Of a stretch of DNA of 5,228 nucleotides, positions 1 to 4,800 are shown piece after piece. Below the pieces are notes generated by a model that saw only the letters and a list, made by a program, of their open reading frames with translations, did not search any database and was not told the origin of the DNA. A program made the position numbers and the translations under genes. The stretch comes from Candidatus Adiutrix sp. (GTDB taxonomy: Bacteria; Desulfobacterota; Desulfarculia; Adiutricales; Adiutricaceae), in contig JAITBV010000217.1 of NCBI GenBank assembly GCA_031283395.1, positions 1 to 5,228 of the forward strand. Reading direction: 5' to 3'. Position 1 is the stretch's first letter; each line of letters begins with the position of its first letter.

Positions 1-984
1 CTGGCCAAGCCCCGCGGCGCCCTGGGCCGCCTGGAAGACTGCGCCGTGCGGCTGTCGGCCATCCAGAACCGCTTGAAGCCCGGCCATGAAAACCGCCTTA
101 TCGTGGTCTGCGCCGCCGATCACGGGGTGGTGGCCGAGGGGGTCAGCCCTTACCCCAAGGACGTCACCCGCCAGCAGATAGCCAATTTCGCCGAAGGCGG
201 CGGAACCATCACCGTCCTGGGCCGCCACGCCGGGGCCAAAGTCATTCTGGCCGATGTGGGGGTGAATTATGATTTTCCGCCCCACCCGGCCATCCTGGAT
301 TTGAAGATCGCCCACGGCACCCGCAATATGGCCCAGGGACCGGCCATGACCCGGGAAGAAGCGGTCAGGAGCGTTCTGGCCGGGCTGGAAATAGTGCTCC
401 AGGAGCCCCAGGTGGACCTGGTGGCCGCGGGAGAGATGGGCATCGGCAACACCACGCCCTCCTCGGCCATCTGCTCCCTCTTCCTGGGCCTTCCGCCCCT
501 GGAGGCCACGGGCGTGGGCTCGGGCCTGGCCCCGGAAAAAGTGGCCCACAAGGCCGCGGTCGTCCAGAGGGCTCTGGAGATCAACCGGCCGGATGTAAAC
601 GACCCCCTGGATGTTCTGGCCAAAATAGGCGGCCTGGAAATCGGGGCCATGGCCGGGGTCTTTCTGGGCGGAGCCCTGCGCCGGGCCGGAGTGATCATTG
701 ACGGCTTCATTGCCGGGGCGGCGGCCCTGCTCGCTGAAAAAATGGCCCCGGCCGTGCGCGAGTATCTCTTCGCCGGCCACTGTTCCAAGGAAAAAGCCCA
801 CCGGGCCGTCCTGAGCCATCTGGGGCTGGCCCCTCTTCTGGATTTGGAGATGTGGCTGGGCGAAGGCAGCGGCGCGGCCGCGGCCATGTACATACTGGAA
901 TGCGCGGCGGCCCATTTCAATGAAATGCGCACCCTGGAAGAGGCCATGGTCAACGACACCCTGGACCGGACCGCTGATAAATAA
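1..984 (+). CDS. cobT: Nicotinate-nucleotide--dimethylbenzimidazole phosphoribosyltransferase, 5'-truncated by window edge
   Basis: Cytoplasmic enzyme of the nucleotide-loop branch of cobalamin synthesis. It transfers the phosphoribosyl group of nicotinate mononucleotide to the lower-ligand base (dimethylbenzimidazole or a related base), giving the alpha-ribotide later joined to cobinamide. The frame is open from base 1 and begins LAKPRGALGRLE, matching the conserved KPxGSLGxLE near the family N-terminus. The true start therefore lies outside, roughly 30 codons upstream. Seen in order: AADHGVVAEGVS, GEMGIGNTTPSSA, GVGSGL, GGLEIGAMAG, FAGHCSKEKAH and LGEGSGAA. The two glutamates that I recall as active-site residues in Salmonella CobT (E174 and E317) correspond to window codons 145 and 288. 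Their spacing is the same, 143 residues, so the enzyme looks intact. It ends at TAA 982-984, followed by an AT-rich spacer without a clear terminator. Upstream neighbours are not visible, so its operon is unknown. Confidence 0.96.
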   Translation: MAKPRGALGRLEDCAVRLSAIQNRLKPGHENRLIVVCAADHGVVAEGVSPYPKDVTRQQIANFAEGGGTITVLGRHAGAKVILADVGVNYDFPPHPAILDLKIAHGTRNMAQGPAMTREEAVRSVLAGLEIVLQEPQVDLVAAGEMGIGNTTPSSAICSLFLGLPPLEATGVGSGLAPEKVAHKAAVVQRALEINRPDVNDPLDVLAKIGGLEIGAMAGVFLGGALRRAGVIIDGFIAGAAALLAEKMAPAVREYLFAGHCSKEKAHRAVLSHLGLAPLLDLEMWLGEGSGAAAAMYILECAAAHFNEMRTLEEAMVNDTLDRTADK

Positions 985-986
985 TC

Positions 987-1016
987 TTTGAACAAAAAAT
1001 CATTATTTTTGAACAA
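987..1016. repeat. Two 9-bp direct repeats 21 bp apart in an AT-rich spacer
   Basis: TTTGAACAA occurs at 987-995 and again, identically, at 1008-1016. The start-to-start distance is 21 bp, about two helical turns. Each copy contains the half-symmetric TTG-AA-CAA. The segment between is A/T only apart from single C/G bases and can also fold weakly (993-998 with 1006-1011). This is the only strongly AT-rich stretch between cobT and the phosphoesterase. A dimeric regulator site is possible, but no known operator is recognised and no convincing promoter was found here. Confidence 0.5.
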
Positions 1017-1024
1017 GCCCTAAA

Positions 1025-1044
1025 ACCGCCCGGCTGAAGGCGGT
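1025..1044 (+). other. GC-rich hairpin just upstream of the phosphoesterase start
   Basis: ACCGCC (1025-1030) pairs with GGCGGT (1039-1044) around an 8-nt loop. No T-run follows, so it is not a standard intrinsic terminator. It ends 6 nt before the GGAG ribosome binding site. It would bury the AAGG at 1037-1040, which is the only ribosome binding site candidate for the alternative TTG start at 1048. Confidence 0.4.
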
Positions 1045-1049
1045 GTATT

Positions 1050-1053
1050 GGAG
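1050..1053 (+). promoter_or_regulatory. Ribosome binding site deciding the ATG 1060 start
   Basis: GGAG lies 6 nt before ATG 1060, the ideal spacing. The competing in-frame TTG at 1048 would rely on AAGG at 1037-1040 (7-nt spacing), which lies in the hairpin 1025-1044. ATG 1060 is therefore preferred. Confidence 0.6.
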
Positions 1054-1059
1054 CTTGAA

Positions 1060-2178
1060 ATGTCCTTTCAAACCCTGCGGCTTTTGGTTACCCTGGGCCT
1101 GGCGCTCCATTTCCTGGTCCGCCTCAGGCTGGCCTACGGCGCCGGCAACTGGTTCCCGCCCGTGGCCCTGGCCCTCCTGGTCCTTCTCCTGCCCCAAATC
1201 TGGCCGGGCCAGGTCCAATCCTGGCCGGAGCCGGCGGCCGAATGGTTCCTGGCCATCGGTCCCCTGACCCTGGGCTATATCCTGTTGTTTTTCCTGGCCG
1301 CCCTGGCCTTGGACCTGGCCCGCCTGACCCTGGCCGGAGCCGTTGCCCTGGGTGCCCAGGGTGCCCGGCCGGTTTTTTTGACGCTTGAAAAAAGCGTCAC
1401 CCTGGCCCTGGTCCTGGCCGCGGCCGCCCTTGTGAATGCCTACCACATGGCCTATAGCCCCCGGTTGGTGAAGGTGGAACTTAAGACCGCCAAGCTGCCG
1501 GCCGGGGTGGACGAATTGAGGATAGTCCAGGTCAGCGACATTCATCTCAGCCGCTATATCGGGGATGGGGAACTGAAAAAAATGACGGCCCTGGTCCAGG
1601 AGGCCGCCCCGGACCTGGTGGTCTTCACCGGCGACCTTCTGGATTCGCCCCCGGGCGCCGTCTGCGAAAAGGAGGCCGAACTCCTGGCCGGGCTCAAACC
1701 CCGCTTCGGGGTCTTCGCGGTTCTGGGCAACCATGAAAGATATTTCGGTCTCCCGGCGGCCCTGGATTTTTACCGCCGGGCCGGGATCAAGCTACTCCGG
1801 GGCCAGGCCGAGGCGCTCCCCGGGCTGGTGGTGGCCGGAGTGGACGACGAAGCTTTCGGCGAAAGGAAAGACGCCGGACGGCTCCTGGAACCTTTCCGGG
1901 ACGACCGCCGGTTCATCCTTTTTTTAAAGCACCGTCCGGCTCCCGCCCCCGGCTCCGCGGGCCTGTTTGACCTGCAGCTTTCCGGCCACACCCACGGCGG
2001 CCAGATCTGGCCCAACCATTTTCTGGCCGCCAAGGCCAACGGCCTCTTGCACGGCCTCCACCCGGCTCCCGGCCGGGGCTGGATCTACGTCAGCCGGGGA
2101 GCGGGATTCTGGGGCCTGCCGCTGCGCTTGCTGGCCCCCCCCGAGGTGACCCTGTTCGTTCTCGGCCGCGGCCTTTAG
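1060..2178 (+). CDS. Membrane-anchored metallophosphoesterase (YkuE/YaeI-like, calcineurin-type fold)
   Basis: Predicted 372-aa protein. The first ~130 residues hold about four hydrophobic segments (near 5-25, 31-48, 62-92 and 112-130), placing the enzyme at the inner membrane. The rest is a two-metal phosphoesterase domain with every signature residue present: D160-x-H162 (SDIHL), G191-D192-LL-D195, G-N224-H225-E, H291 (LKHRP) and G309-H310-T311-H312-GGQ. This layout matches proteins annotated as YkuE/YaeI-like or 'metallophosphoesterase', some of which are linked to lipid A or UDP-sugar headgroup hydrolysis. The substrate here cannot be told from sequence. The start is ATG 1060, supported by GGAG at 1050-1053. 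A TTG at 1048 would add only four residues. The gene stands 75 bases behind cobT and may be read from upstream or from an unseen promoter. It ends at TAG 2176-2178, just before a new promoter. Confidence 0.93.
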   Translation: MSFQTLRLLVTLGLALHFLVRLRLAYGAGNWFPPVALALLVLLLPQIWPGQVQSWPEPAAEWFLAIGPLTLGYILLFFLAALALDLARLTLAGAVALGAQGARPVFLTLEKSVTLALVLAAAALVNAYHMAYSPRLVKVELKTAKLPAGVDELRIVQVSDIHLSRYIGDGELKKMTALVQEAAPDLVVFTGDLLDSPPGAVCEKEAELLAGLKPRFGVFAVLGNHERYFGLPAALDFYRRAGIKLLRGQAEALPGLVVAGVDDEAFGERKDAGRLLEPFRDDRRFILFLKHRPAPAPGSAGLFDLQLSGHTHGGQIWPNHFLAAKANGLLHGLHPAPGRGWIYVSRGAGFWGLPLRLLAPPEVTLFVLGRGL

Positions 2179-2185
2179 CCGGCTC

Positions 2186-2214
2186 TGGCCAAAAAACGCG
2201 TTTTAAGTTATAAT
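2186..2214 (+). promoter_or_regulatory. Sigma70-type promoter with a palindrome in its spacer
   Basis: A perfect -10 hexamer TATAAT lies at 2209-2214. A 4/6 match to TTGACA (TGGCCA, 2186-2191) lies 17 bp upstream. GGCC-type words are common in this DNA, so the -35 is weaker evidence than the -10. The spacer carries a perfect 12-bp palindrome AAAACGCGTTTT (2193-2204). Transcription would begin near 2221, giving a ~60-nt leader before the 92-aa gene. The promoter is 8 bases after the phosphoesterase stop, so it starts a new transcription unit. Confidence 0.7.
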
Positions 2215-2280
2215 GGCTCTTTACCAATTCTGCCCGGCCTTTCGGCCCCAGGCGACTTTAAAGACCACCAGAGGTGCATC

Positions 2281-2559
2281 ATGGCCGGAAAGAAGGCCGT
2301 CAAACTGTCCAAACTCCCCTTCAATGAACTGAAGGACAAAGCTAAAGACCTCGATGGCTTCAAAGCCATGAACCGCTTTGAGATCACCACCGCCCTCCTC
2401 CAGTCTGAAAACAAGCCTGGCGCGGAAAACCCCCGTACGGTCAAGCCGGAAATAAAGGCCATCTCCGCCCAGCTGGAGGCAGCCCCGGACAAAAAGACCC
2501 GCCATGAACTCAGGCGGGCCAAGGCTCGGCTGAAGCGGGCCACCCGCCGCTATTTATAA
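2281..2559 (+). CDS. Small basic protein with Rho_N-like N-terminal domain
   Basis: A 92-aa soluble protein with no signal peptide or membrane segment. Residues ~7-42 follow the helix-turn-helix pattern of the Rho termination factor N-terminal (SAP-like) domain: LxxLPxxELKxxAKDL, then FKAMNRxEITTALLQ. The ~50-residue tail is rich in Lys and Arg (for example ELRRAKARLKRATRRYL) and probably forms a basic helix. The combination suggests nucleic-acid binding, but no catalytic motif is present and the role is unknown. Start ATG 2281 is backed by GAGG at 2271-2274 with 6-nt spacing. It is the first gene after the promoter at 2186-2214, and only 7 bases separate its stop from the next start, so it is almost certainly co-transcribed with the first lipoprotein. 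I recall similar small 'Rho termination factor N-terminal domain' proteins with basic tails from Desulfobacterota. That domain call rests on pattern matching by eye. Confidence 0.8.
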   Translation: MAGKKAVKLSKLPFNELKDKAKDLDGFKAMNRFEITTALLQSENKPGAENPRTVKPEIKAISAQLEAAPDKKTRHELRRAKARLKRATRRYL

Positions 2560-2566
2560 GCCGGCC

Positions 2567-3001
2567 ATGCCCCACCGCCCCGCCCGGCGGGCCGCATATC
2601 TGGCCGGACTGTTGATCTTATTGGCCGGAGCCTGCGCCGGGCCGGAATACGGCCTGAAACCGCCCATCACGGCTGACGTGGCTGAGCTGGCTCCAATCAG
2701 TCTTAAGATCGAAGTGCTGGACTTCCGATGGAATTACACGGCCGCGGGCCAGTCCCTGGCCGTTTCCGGCCGGGTCAGGAACAACACCGGGGCCGTCCAG
2801 CGGCCGGTTTTCATCTACGCCATGCTTTTTGATGAGACCGGCCGGGCCGTGGGCCTAGGCGAAGCCCGGGTCAGCCCGGACCTGATGCCCTCGGGCGGCG
2901 AAGGCAGCTTCCAACTGACGGTGAAAACCAGCCGCCCCCGTTCCGGACGGAAGGGACCCATCCGGCATTTGCGCCTCCTGACCAACGCCCGAAACGAGTG
3001 A
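2567..3001 (+). CDS. Putative lipoprotein, FxLYD/DUF-like beta domain, copy 1 of a tandem pair
   Basis: A 144-aa secreted protein of unknown function. Residues 1-22 form a lipoprotein-type signal: Arg-rich start, hydrophobic LAGLLILLAG, then L-A-G-A-C23, a permissive lipobox. Ala at +2 would be compatible with outer-membrane sorting under the E. coli rule. Residues ~45-123 contain alternating beta-strand patterns with GRVRNNTG and LFDETGRAV, resembling the 'G-V-N-N ... yD-x-G' layout of FxLYD-type extracellular domains. The same region aligns without gaps to residues 51-129 of the next gene, with 24 identities in 79 by hand count. Both proteins end in RLLTxAR. The gene starts 7 bases after the stop of the 92-aa gene and has no obvious Shine-Dalgarno sequence, so translational coupling is likely. 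Confidence 0.8.
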   Translation: MPHRPARRAAYLAGLLILLAGACAGPEYGLKPPITADVAELAPISLKIEVLDFRWNYTAAGQSLAVSGRVRNNTGAVQRPVFIYAMLFDETGRAVGLGEARVSPDLMPSGGEGSFQLTVKTSRPRSGRKGPIRHLRLLTNARNE

Positions 3002-3042
3002 CGGGGCCCCCGTAATACCCCTCCTCCCTTACAGGAAAAACC

Positions 3043-3492
3043 ATGAACCTGATTCGGCTCGTCCTTCTGACCCAGCGCCCGGTTCGGGCCGCCGCCCTGT
3101 TCCTGGCCCTGGCCGCCACCCTGGCCTGCGCCCACAACTCCCAGCCGAACGTCCTGACCCACACCAGTCACTGGGCCGTGCGCACCCCGGACAGCCTGGC
3201 CATCGACGTGGTGGAATACACCTGGGCTTTTTTCAATAAAGCCAATCATATCCGCATCACCGGCCAAGTGAGGAACAACTCCGACCAAGCCCACCAGTCA
3301 GTTACCTTGGGGTTGACCCTGACGGATGAAAAAGGCGAAGTGGTGGCCAGGGGCCAGACCTTCATTGTTCCCGCCTATCTCCGTCCCGGGGCCATAGGCA
3401 GCTTTGAACTGGTGTGCATGGTCGCTAGGACGGGCCGGAACCTGCCGGAAGGCCGCCTTTTGACCACGGCCCGGACCTCCGCCCCCCACTGA
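3043..3492 (+). CDS. Putative lipoprotein, FxLYD/DUF-like beta domain, copy 2 of a tandem pair
   Basis: A 149-aa secreted protein, function unknown. The signal peptide spans residues 1-28, with hydrophobic core AAALFLALAATLA and C29 in a loose lipobox (A-T-L-A-C). If lipidation fails, it could instead be cut as an ordinary periplasmic protein. Residues 51-129 are homologous to the preceding gene: SLxIxV, a conserved Trp, GQVRNNS, LTDEKGEVV, PGxIGSFEL. The C-terminal RLLTTAR is also shared. Start ATG 3043 is backed by AGGA at 3033-3036, spaced 6 nt. It lies 41 bases after copy 1 with no promoter or terminator between, so it is most likely the third gene of the unit starting at 2186. No active-site motif is visible, and a structural or protein-binding envelope role is the most that can be suggested. 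Confidence 0.8.
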   Translation: MNLIRLVLLTQRPVRAAALFLALAATLACAHNSQPNVLTHTSHWAVRTPDSLAIDVVEYTWAFFNKANHIRITGQVRNNSDQAHQSVTLGLTLTDEKGEVVARGQTFIVPAYLRPGAIGSFELVCMVARTGRNLPEGRLLTTARTSAPH

Positions 3493-3537
3493 ATATCCCG
3501 GCCTCTCAGGCAGGGAAAACCGATTTCCTCCCCCCGA

Positions 3538-3551
3538 CCCTCCCGGGAGGG
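3538..3551. repeat. 14-bp perfect palindrome upstream of the M23 promoter
   Basis: CCCTCCC is followed directly by its reverse complement GGGAGGG, ending 6 bp before the -35 box at 3558. As RNA it could form only a short stem (5 bp with a CCGG loop) and no T-run follows, so it is a poor intrinsic terminator for the lipoprotein unit. A protein-binding site near the promoter is possible. Confidence 0.4.
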
Positions 3552-3557
3552 CCACCC

Positions 3558-3586
3558 TTGCCAGGAAGCCCAAAATGTGGTATAAG
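3558..3586 (+). promoter_or_regulatory. Strong sigma70-type promoter for the M23 peptidase-secA unit
   Basis: TTGCCA (3558-3563, 5/6 to consensus), a 17-bp spacer, and TATAAG (3581-3586, 5/6). A TG two bases before the -10 (3577-3578: TGTGG-TATAAG) is close to, but not exactly at, the extended -10 position. Transcription would start near 3593, giving a leader of ~57 nt. This is the best promoter in the window and the only one seen ahead of secA. Confidence 0.75.
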
Positions 3587-3637
3587 AATTACAGTTAACC
3601 AAATTTGCTTTCGGTTTAAACGCGGGCTAACAGGTTT

Positions 3638-3643
3638 GGGGAG
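3638..3643 (+). promoter_or_regulatory. Ribosome binding site supporting the TTG 3650 start
   Basis: GGGGAG ends 6 nt before TTG 3650. No ATG in frame lies nearby: the next in-frame Met is codon 32, inside the membrane segment. The TTG start is therefore well supported. Confidence 0.75.
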
Positions 3644-3649
3644 TCTGAT

Positions 3650-4702
3650 TTGAGCCAAGCCAATCGCCTAAATATCTGCGTCATCCCCGGCGGTCGGGGG
3701 CGGGTCTATAGTTTCCAGATCCGCCCGGCCACGCTGACGCTCATGGCCGTCCTGACCCTGACGGCCATGGTTTTATTGACCAGCTACGCTGTTCACACCT
3801 ACCGGGTGAGGGATCGCTTTGTGGATCGCTCCGGGGAAATGGAGACCCTAAAGGCGGCCAACACCGCTCTGGAGGCTCAAACGGCGGCCTTTTCCTCCAC
3901 CTTGAGCGCCCTGGACGGCAAGTTGCGCCGCCTTGGCGAACTGACCGCCGTTCGATCGACCCTGACCGATGAGATCAGGATCCAATTGGGGTTGCCCCGG
4001 GAAACGCCGGAAGACGAAGTGTTGCCCCGCCTGACCGCCGCCGTGGCCTGGGCTGACCGCCCCGGCGCGGGCGGCAACCCGGAAAACCCGGAAAGCGGTT
4101 CCCGGTATTTGATCCGCAACCTCAACCTCGATCTGGAGCGCCTGATGGCCCTGGCCGAACAGGCCGAACTGGATTTGATACTCATCAACGAAAGTCTGAG
4201 CGGAACCGGCTCCATTCTGGCCGCCACGCCCACCATACTGCCCATGAACCAGCCACATATATCCTCGCGCTTCGGTTTCCGCCAGTCGCCCTTCGGCGGC
4301 CGGTCGTCGGACTTCCACCGCGGCATCGACATCCCGGCGTCCCACGGGACCCTGATTCGGGCTCCGGCTGACGGCACCGTGCTGGCCAGCGGCCATTCCA
4401 GCGGCTACGGCCTTTTGATGACCATTGATCATGGTTACGGCCTGGTCACCCGCTACGGACACCTGGAGAGCATCCTGGCGGAAGCCGGCCAGACCGTCCT
4501 CCGCGGCCAGCCCGTGGCCAGGAGCGGCAACAGCGGACGCTCCACCGGACCCCATCTGCATTACGAAATCCTACTCGGGGGCGTACCCACCGACCCCTTG
4601 GAACTTCTGGCCACAGCCTCGCCGACCCTGTTCCAGGAAGTCAGGATACAGGAAGATGCCGGCGCCCGAGGCGCCCTGCCCTCCGGAGCGGCCGAACCCT
4701 GA
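3650..4702 (+). CDS. Membrane-anchored M23 family metallopeptidase (LytM/NlpD-type murein endopeptidase)
   Basis: A 350-aa protein probably acting on peptidoglycan in the periplasm. A short cytoplasmic N-terminus is followed by one membrane segment (~residues 27-48) and a predicted coiled coil (~57-103, ETLKAANTALEAQ...). After a linker comes the M23/LytM domain (~205-318). All zinc and catalytic residues are present: H223 and D227 in HRGID, H271 in RYGHL, and H302-L-H304 in PHLHYE. It should therefore be an active zinc endopeptidase, unlike degenerate EnvC/NlpD-type activators. The start is TTG, backed by GGGGAG at 3638-3643. It has its own promoter at 3558-3586. secA follows 98 bases later, an arrangement I recall from Desulfobacterota genomes, where the two probably share the transcript. 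The Pro/Ala-rich C-terminal ~25 residues fall outside the domain. Confidence 0.95.
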   Translation: MSQANRLNICVIPGGRGRVYSFQIRPATLTLMAVLTLTAMVLLTSYAVHTYRVRDRFVDRSGEMETLKAANTALEAQTAAFSSTLSALDGKLRRLGELTAVRSTLTDEIRIQLGLPRETPEDEVLPRLTAAVAWADRPGAGGNPENPESGSRYLIRNLNLDLERLMALAEQAELDLILINESLSGTGSILAATPTILPMNQPHISSRFGFRQSPFGGRSSDFHRGIDIPASHGTLIRAPADGTVLASGHSSGYGLLMTIDHGYGLVTRYGHLESILAEAGQTVLRGQPVARSGNSGRSTGPHLHYEILLGGVPTDPLELLATASPTLFQEVRIQEDAGARGALPSGAAEP

Positions 4703-4728
4703 AACCACTCCCCTGATCCGAAAACCCC

Positions 4729-4755
4729 AGCAAACCCCGGCCGGCGGGGTTTGTT
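4729..4755 (+). terminator. Terminator-like or attenuator hairpin between the M23 gene and secA
   Basis: CAAACCCC (4731-4738) pairs perfectly with GGGGTTTG (4746-4753) around a 7-nt GC loop, extended by a G-T and an A-T pair to 4729/4755. The 3' arm is T-rich (TTTGTT), but no long T-run follows, so termination would be partial. A second copy of the 5' arm (AAACCCC, 4722-4728) could pair with the same 3' arm instead. Because no promoter for secA is seen after it, read-through is expected. Confidence 0.55.
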
Positions 4756-4773
4756 GTCTGAACCAGAGACCTT

Positions 4774-4795
4774 GCGCCCTCCCGGCGCCAGGGAG
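4774..4795 (+). promoter_or_regulatory. Small stem next to the secA ribosome binding site
   Basis: GCGCC (4774-4778) pairs with GGCGC (4784-4788) around CTCCC. The ribosome binding site GGGAG (4791-4795) follows two bases later, 5 nt before ATG 4801. The loop CTCCC is itself exactly complementary to GGGAG, so two competing folds are possible, one of which would hide the ribosome binding site. Confidence 0.4.
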
Positions 4796-4800
4796 TAACT

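Noticed and set aside
267..1016. Long open frame on the - strand (249 codons) opposite cobT
   Set aside because: Antisense shadow of a clear cobT. Composition is Ser/Arg/Ala-rich with no motif.
985..1059. Cobalamin riboswitch between cobT and the phosphoesterase
   Set aside because: The spacer is far too short and lacks the conserved B12-box.
1350..1367. Tandem GGGTGCCC repeats
   Set aside because: Two in-frame 9-base units within coding sequence, encoding Gly-Ala-Gln/Arg. Too short and too GC-rich to call more than chance or a small slippage event.
1003..1734. Long open frame on the - strand (243 codons)
   Set aside because: It lies opposite the phosphoesterase gene, is a low-complexity Gln/Gly-rich translation typical of GC-rich antisense frames, and has no recognisable domain.
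2193..2204. AAAACGCGTTTT as a terminator for the phosphoesterase gene
   Set aside because: A palindrome without a loop makes a poor RNA hairpin and no T-run follows. Its place in a promoter spacer fits a DNA site better.
3848..4561. Long open frame on the - strand (237 codons) opposite the M23 gene
   Set aside because: Antisense of a gene with a complete catalytic set. Its Gln/Gly/Ala-rich translation matches no family.
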